Positions 4,475-7,495 of a stretch of DNA of 7,495 bases are shown here, one piece after another. The DNA is from an uncultured Campylobacter sp. (lineage in GTDB: Bacteria > Campylobacterota > Campylobacteria > Campylobacterales > Campylobacteraceae): NCBI GenBank assembly GCA_937875715.1, contig CALEHZ010000381.1, positions 1 to 7,495 on the forward strand. Reading direction: 5' to 3'. The notes below the pieces were generated by a model that worked only from the letters and a program-made list of their open reading frames with translations, was not told the origin of the DNA and made no database searches. The first letter of the stretch is position 1, and every line of letters starts with the position of its first letter. The translations under genes and the position numbers were made by a program.

Positions 4475-5485
4475 ATATTCTTGCTTTTCATCTAGCTTTT
4501 TAGAAAAACTAACAGCTCTTATTTTGTTTTTAATAGTGCCATATTTTACTTTTAAATCATTAAAATCGCTAAGTTTTTGCTCCACATCATCTTTGTTTAA
4601 AGCTGGGCTATATACCTTTACAGCTGGGAGCTTTTCTTTTACTTCAAGTGCTTTTGTAAGCCCAGTATTTACATTTTTAGCTATATCGTTATCAGCATAA
4701 ATGCTAATAGGCTTATCAGGGTAAAGATTGTGCAATTTTTCTGCGACATGAAGCAGATTTCCAGCATCCACAGCCATTATTGTAGATTTTTTAAACTCAT
4801 CTTCTAGCGTTTTAGCAGTTGCGTAACCTTCGCAGATGATGAATTCATCTTGCTCTTTTAATGGCTTGTTTGTATAAAAACAACCTTTTTTCCGAGCTGG
4901 AAATTCTAATCCTTGCTCTTTTTCTTTTGGCGTTCTAATAGCACCTATGAATTTATCGCCATTTTGAGTAATTCTTTGGACACTCCAAAGCTTATCATTT
5001 TCGTCACGTAATGGAATTAGTAAATTACCAAATTTATCAATTTTAATATCATCATTTGGCTCTATTTGTTTTCTGTCTAAATAAGCGTGATATTGTGCTT
5101 TTAAAGCGCTTTCATATTCAGCTGTTAATCTTTCAGCAGTTCGCAAATAATCAGCTTGTAAAGCTTCTTCTTGTGTTTTTAATTTTGCTGTATTGTCATA
5201 AGTTTGCTGATTTTCAGGCTTATAAGGCTTATACTTGATTTCAGGGCTAAGGCTGTATTTCCAATTAAATCCAGCACCATTTTTATGATTTTGAATAAAT
5301 CCTGCCGGCCAACCATCTAAGTAAAGCTTATAAGCTCCACTAGTTTTTCCCCAGCTGTTACCAATACACGCCAAGCGATGAAATTTTCCATCAGCAATTA
5401 TGGGCTTATTAACAATAATATCATTTTGTCGCAAAGCTTCAATAAATTGAGCCATTGCTTCATCTAAATCAATATTTCTAGCCAT
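4451..5485 (-). CDS. TOPRIM-domain DNA primase of plasmid/ICE type (TraC-like)
   Basis: The protein has 344 residues. The N-terminal region holds the pattern ADGKFHRLACIGNS (31-44), YKLYLDGWPAGFIQNHKNG (52-70) and FNWKYS, which I associate with the N-terminal domain of conjugative-plasmid and phage-type primases. A charged linker (about 95-140) leads to the catalytic half with LLIPLRDENDKLWSVQRI (155-172). The TOPRIM motifs are intact: E219 in IICEGYATA, D265/D267 in IYADND, and SDFNDL (306-311). Such primases lay down RNA primers during plasmid replication or on the strand entering a recipient in conjugation. No helicase domain is attached. The start overlaps the upstream stop as TAATG, with AGGAG at 5492-5496, so translation is coupled to the 501-aa gene. 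Confidence 0.87.
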   Translation of the reverse strand: MARNIDLDEAMAQFIEALRQNDIIVNKPIIADGKFHRLACIGNSWGKTSGAYKLYLDGWPAGFIQNHKNGAGFNWKYSLSPEIKYKPYKPENQQTYDNTAKLKTQEEALQADYLRTAERLTAEYESALKAQYHAYLDRKQIEPNDDIKIDKFGNLLIPLRDENDKLWSVQRITQNGDKFIGAIRTPKEKEQGLEFPARKKGCFYTNKPLKEQDEFIICEGYATAKTLEDEFKKSTIMAVDAGNLLHVAEKLHNLYPDKPISIYADNDIAKNVNTGLTKALEVKEKLPAVKVYSPALNKDDVEQKLSDFNDLKVKYGTIKNKIRAVSFSKKLDEKQEYKETERER

Positions 5486-6990
5486 TACAAGCTCCTATCA
5501 GTCGGCTGATTGGTTCTTATTTGCTCTTTTGGCTTGGCTGTTTTTGCTAGGTCATTGTCTTTTATGTGCTTGGTAGCTTCTATACGCTTTTCAATTTGCT
5601 CGTTTTTTATACCTAAAAATTCAGGTATTGATATTTTATATGTGCGCTCCAAATTATTTACTTTATTTTGTAGTTCTTTTTCACTTATACCATCTTGCAA
5701 TTTTCCATCAGGTTTATAAATGCTTTCAAATTCTTTTTGATAATCCGCTATTTGATTTGCATTACTTTTAAAGTCTTTAATATAATCAGGCTCTGTGCCA
5801 TCTTTATAGAATTTTGCTTTAAAGTGTGCTTCATTGCCAATCTTACTATTAGGATTAGGACTATTTAAGTAGAACTCGTCATATGAAATCGCTTGTGCTG
5901 GATCATTCAGACTTTTTTTTTGTGATTGAGCTTGATTTATTGCTTGTTTTCGCAATTCATCTCTAGCTTCTTTAATGCCTAAATATTCCCCAATAGATAC
6001 ACCAAATTCTTTTTCTAATTTGTTGGCAAGCTCTTTTTTATCATTTGTAGTTAAATTCCTATCCGAACGAAAAATTTCATCATATCTTTTTTCATATTCT
6101 TGTAGTTTTTTAGTATCTGACTTTAAATTTTTAATATGATCAGGTTCTTTGCCATTTTCATATTTTTTTACTTCTATTTGCTCAATATCTGCAGTAATTA
6201 TTTGAGCATTTGGATTGTTGATGCTTCTAGTTTTTTCTATGCTTTCTTGCTTATTATTTTCATTCATGTTTTTTTGGCTAGCTGCTTCTTTTTGATTTTC
6301 ACTTTTTTCTAACTCTGCTATAAATTTTTTTCTATCTCTTTGCTTATCACTATCTAAAAATTTATCTACAAAATGTTTTAAAAAAGCACTTAATTCAGGT
6401 GAAATTTCTTGCGGAATTGTATTAGAAAGTGATTTTACAATATCATGCGATTTGCTTGAGATTTTAGCAATTGTAAGTTGGCTTGGCACTTTGCAAATAT
6501 CATCAAGTTTTGATATAGATTTAATTACACTTTTTTTATCATCTATGCTTTTTGCTTGCATCAATAAGTGTTGAAAACCTTTTGTAGTATCATTTATACC
6601 AAGCTGAAAATTTTCAAATTTTACCGTGTGTTCTTTACCAGTTTTGTCAGTCATAAATAAATCAAAATCTAGTGTTTTTTTAGTATCAATTGCTCCACCT
6701 AATTTTTGATTTATTTCATATTGAATTGCATCAATTTTTACTATATTATGTAAATAATTTTCAGCGACTTCTTTTTTATTTTTTAAACCAATTCCATCTT
6801 TTTCTAAGACATCAGGATACTCTAAAAAGATATCTAAAATTTCTTTTCCAAATTTTTCTTTGATATCTTTCTCTGAAGTATTTATTTTTATTCCAGTTAG
6901 CTCACAATCTTCATAGATTTTGCTAACTTCCATTTTGTAACGTTCCATATCACTAATATTGTGATTTGATTGTGAAGTGTTGTTGCTCAT
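5485..6990 (-). CDS. Protein of unknown function with an internal duplication, upstream of the primase
   Basis: The 501-residue, Lys/Glu/Asn-rich protein has no signal peptide or membrane segment and is probably cytoplasmic. The N-terminal ~215 residues look like a folded helical region. A polar linker (about 215-270) leads to two related ~75-residue units, about 275-348 and 393-468. Both show K-Y-x-x-G-x-EPD-x-IK-x-x-KS, then a helical stretch with YxKxxxxI, EL-x-NK and LE, and end near I-x-E-(F/Y)-LGIK. A region near 17-60 may be a third, degenerate unit. The start is well supported (AAGGAG at 6996-7001, 5 bases from ATG). A run of nine A residues (coding strand, 5913-5921) is a possible slippage site. 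It is translationally coupled to the primase (TAATG), so a role in element DNA processing is plausible but unproven. Confidence 0.82.
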   Translation of the reverse strand: MSNNTSQSNHNISDMERYKMEVSKIYEDCELTGIKINTSEKDIKEKFGKEILDIFLEYPDVLEKDGIGLKNKKEVAENYLHNIVKIDAIQYEINQKLGGAIDTKKTLDFDLFMTDKTGKEHTVKFENFQLGINDTTKGFQHLLMQAKSIDDKKSVIKSISKLDDICKVPSQLTIAKISSKSHDIVKSLSNTIPQEISPELSAFLKHFVDKFLDSDKQRDRKKFIAELEKSENQKEAASQKNMNENNKQESIEKTRSINNPNAQIITADIEQIEVKKYENGKEPDHIKNLKSDTKKLQEYEKRYDEIFRSDRNLTTNDKKELANKLEKEFGVSIGEYLGIKEARDELRKQAINQAQSQKKSLNDPAQAISYDEFYLNSPNPNSKIGNEAHFKAKFYKDGTEPDYIKDFKSNANQIADYQKEFESIYKPDGKLQDGISEKELQNKVNNLERTYKISIPEFLGIKNEQIEKRIEATKHIKDNDLAKTAKPKEQIRTNQPTDRSL

Positions 6991-7035
6991 TTTGGCTCCT
7001 TAATTATATTTTGTTTGGCGAAAAAATTAAAGAAA

Positions 7036-7041
7036 ATTATA
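7036..7041 (-). promoter_or_regulatory. Possible -10 box for the 501-aa protein and primase operon
   Basis: TATAAT on the minus strand, within a T-rich tract, would start transcription near 7029, about 40 bases before the gene. The second TATAAT at 7003-7008 is too close to the ribosome site to serve. Read-through from the 76-aa gene is an alternative, since no clear terminator separates them. Confidence 0.35.
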
Positions 7042-7105
7042 AAAATTATTTATTATTTTTTATTTTATCTCTCCTGCTAATAGTAAACTTTAAAAATAAG
7101 CTGCA

Positions 7106-7117
7106 ATTCTATAGAAT
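7106..7117. other. 12-bp palindrome between the 76-aa and 501-aa genes
   Basis: ATTCTATAGAAT is a perfect dyad flanked on both sides by GCA in direct orientation. It lies about 30 bases after the stop of the 76-aa gene and 65 bases upstream of the possible -10 box at 7036. It could be a binding site; there is no T-run to make it a terminator. Confidence 0.3.
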
Positions 7118-7145
7118 GCATTTTATATATTTGATAATAAAATTT

Positions 7146-7376
7146 TCACTTATACATTCCTATAATTTTTGTATATTGCTCTTGCAATTTTTTATAATGA
7201 TCGCTATTTAAAAGTTTAGAAAAATCATTAAAAAATTTTTCATTTTTTATAGAAATTTCTACAACATTTTTTGAAAAATTTATCAATTCTTTTTCTATTG
7301 ATTTTTTCTCTTTTTGTAAAGCTATTTTATAATTATTTTTTAGCTTTTCTAACTTTTCACTTTTTGGCGTAATCAT
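7146..7376 (-). CDS. Small helical protein of unknown function (76 aa)
   Basis: The protein has 76 residues, very rich in Lys, Glu, Asn and Ile, with no Cys or Trp and no membrane segment. The spacing of Leu, Ile and Phe over about residues 8-65 suggests one long or two packed helices, possibly a coiled coil. I recognise no family. The gene itself is well supported: a strong Shine-Dalgarno (AGGGGGG, about 4 bases before ATG) and a TATAAT at 7406-7411 about 30 bases upstream. It lies 155 bases before the 501-aa gene on the same strand and may belong to that operon. Small basic helical proteins in mobile elements are often DNA-binding accessories, but nothing here proves this. Confidence 0.7.
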   Translation of the reverse strand: MITPKSEKLEKLKNNYKIALQKEKKSIEKELINFSKNVVEISIKNEKFFNDFSKLLNSDHYKKLQEQYTKIIGMYK

Positions 7377-7405
7377 TTTGCCCCCCTGCCTAAATTTGAA
7401 AAAGT

Positions 7406-7411
7406 ATTATA
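7406..7411 (-). promoter_or_regulatory. -10 box of the 76-aa gene
   Basis: A perfect TATAAT on the minus strand is preceded by T-rich sequence and no clear -35, as is usual for Campylobacter vegetative promoters. The predicted start near 7399 gives a leader of about 22 bases containing the Shine-Dalgarno. Confidence 0.6.
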
Positions 7412-7495
7412 GTAAAATAAAGCTTAAAGAAAAATTAAGAATAGTTGTGATAAAATAGCAAATTGAGTAAATGCAGGAAAGGGAAAATTGCCCTA

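Larger units (their letters stand above)
1701..7495. mobile_element. Left part of a putative integrative element (ICE or integrated plasmid)
   Basis: The boundary is set by the tRNA 3'-end fragment at 1701-1719. Rightwards the base composition becomes distinctly AT-rich. Gene content changes from membrane housekeeping to two toxin-antitoxin modules, a TOPRIM primase of the plasmid/ICE type, and proteins of unknown function. The right end, integrase, relaxase and transfer genes are not in the window, so the type of element is inferred. Confidence 0.6.

Noticed and set aside
5056..5238. Plus-strand frames inside the primase and 501-aa genes (also 5510-5719 and 6966-7211)
   Set aside because: Antisense to well-supported genes or crossing a gene start, with Leu/Phe-rich composition expected of shadows.
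5913..5921. Run of nine A (coding strand) as a phase-variation site
   Set aside because: Short A-runs are common in this composition; the frame is intact and there is no sign of an alternative product.
7355..7371. Sixth copy of the TACGCCAAAAAAGAAAA motif
   Set aside because: The match (TTTTCACTTTTTGGCGTAA) is partial and lies in the coding start of the 76-aa gene (ITPKSEK); likely coincidence.
7471..7495. Possible plus-strand gene start MQERENCP
   Set aside because: No ribosome site and only eight codons before the window ends, so it cannot be supported as a feature.

Overview
The window reads as a chromosome/island junction in a low-GC Campylobacterota bacterium, most likely Campylobacter or a close relative. 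The reasons are the codon usage of the left-hand genes, TATAAT-type -10 boxes with little -35 conservation, the AT-rich accessory part, and protein families familiar from that group. No rRNA or full-length tRNA is present, so the species cannot be fixed.

Left part (1-1673, + strand): a tight three-gene housekeeping operon. It holds the 3' end of an ABC-transporter ATPase (LolD/MacB type), an SPFH/band-7 (stomatin/QmcA-like) membrane protein, and a short NfeD-family membrane protein. The stop-to-start gaps are 2 and 3 bases. SPFH and NfeD proteins are a well-known membrane-scaffold pair.

Junction (1701-1719): 27 bases after the NfeD gene lies a 19-base sequence that, on the minus strand, is the 3' end of a tRNA (end of the T loop, T-stem 3' strand, acceptor 3' strand, discriminator A, CCA). 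The rest of the tRNA is missing. Its orientation fits a displaced attachment-site copy at the left end of an integrated element extending rightwards; the intact tRNA should lie beyond the window. Everything to the right is visibly more AT-rich and plasmid-like.

Element left end (1720-3226): a gene-poor, repeat-rich stretch. It contains five copies of a TACGCCAAAAAAGAAAA motif in alternating orientation, several hairpins, a palindrome with a CGCGCG core, and a possible small structured transcript ending at a terminator near 2085. Within it lies a higBA toxin-antitoxin pair (2369-2955), whose toxin mRNA is probably leaderless. A diverged 60-bp direct repeat flanks the pair.

Minus-strand block (3227-7376): read from right to left, it encodes a 76-aa coiled-coil-like protein of unknown role, a 501-aa protein of unknown function with an internal ~75-aa duplication, a TOPRIM primase of the plasmid/ICE type translationally coupled to it, and a two-gene AbiE-like operon. 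That operon pairs an unusual 128-aa putative antitoxin with a DUF1814/AbiEii nucleotidyltransferase toxin, and has its own promoter. The primase suggests a conjugative or mobilisable element (ICE or integrated plasmid). The two toxin-antitoxin modules probably stabilise it or give phage defence. No integrase, relaxase or type IV secretion gene lies inside the window.
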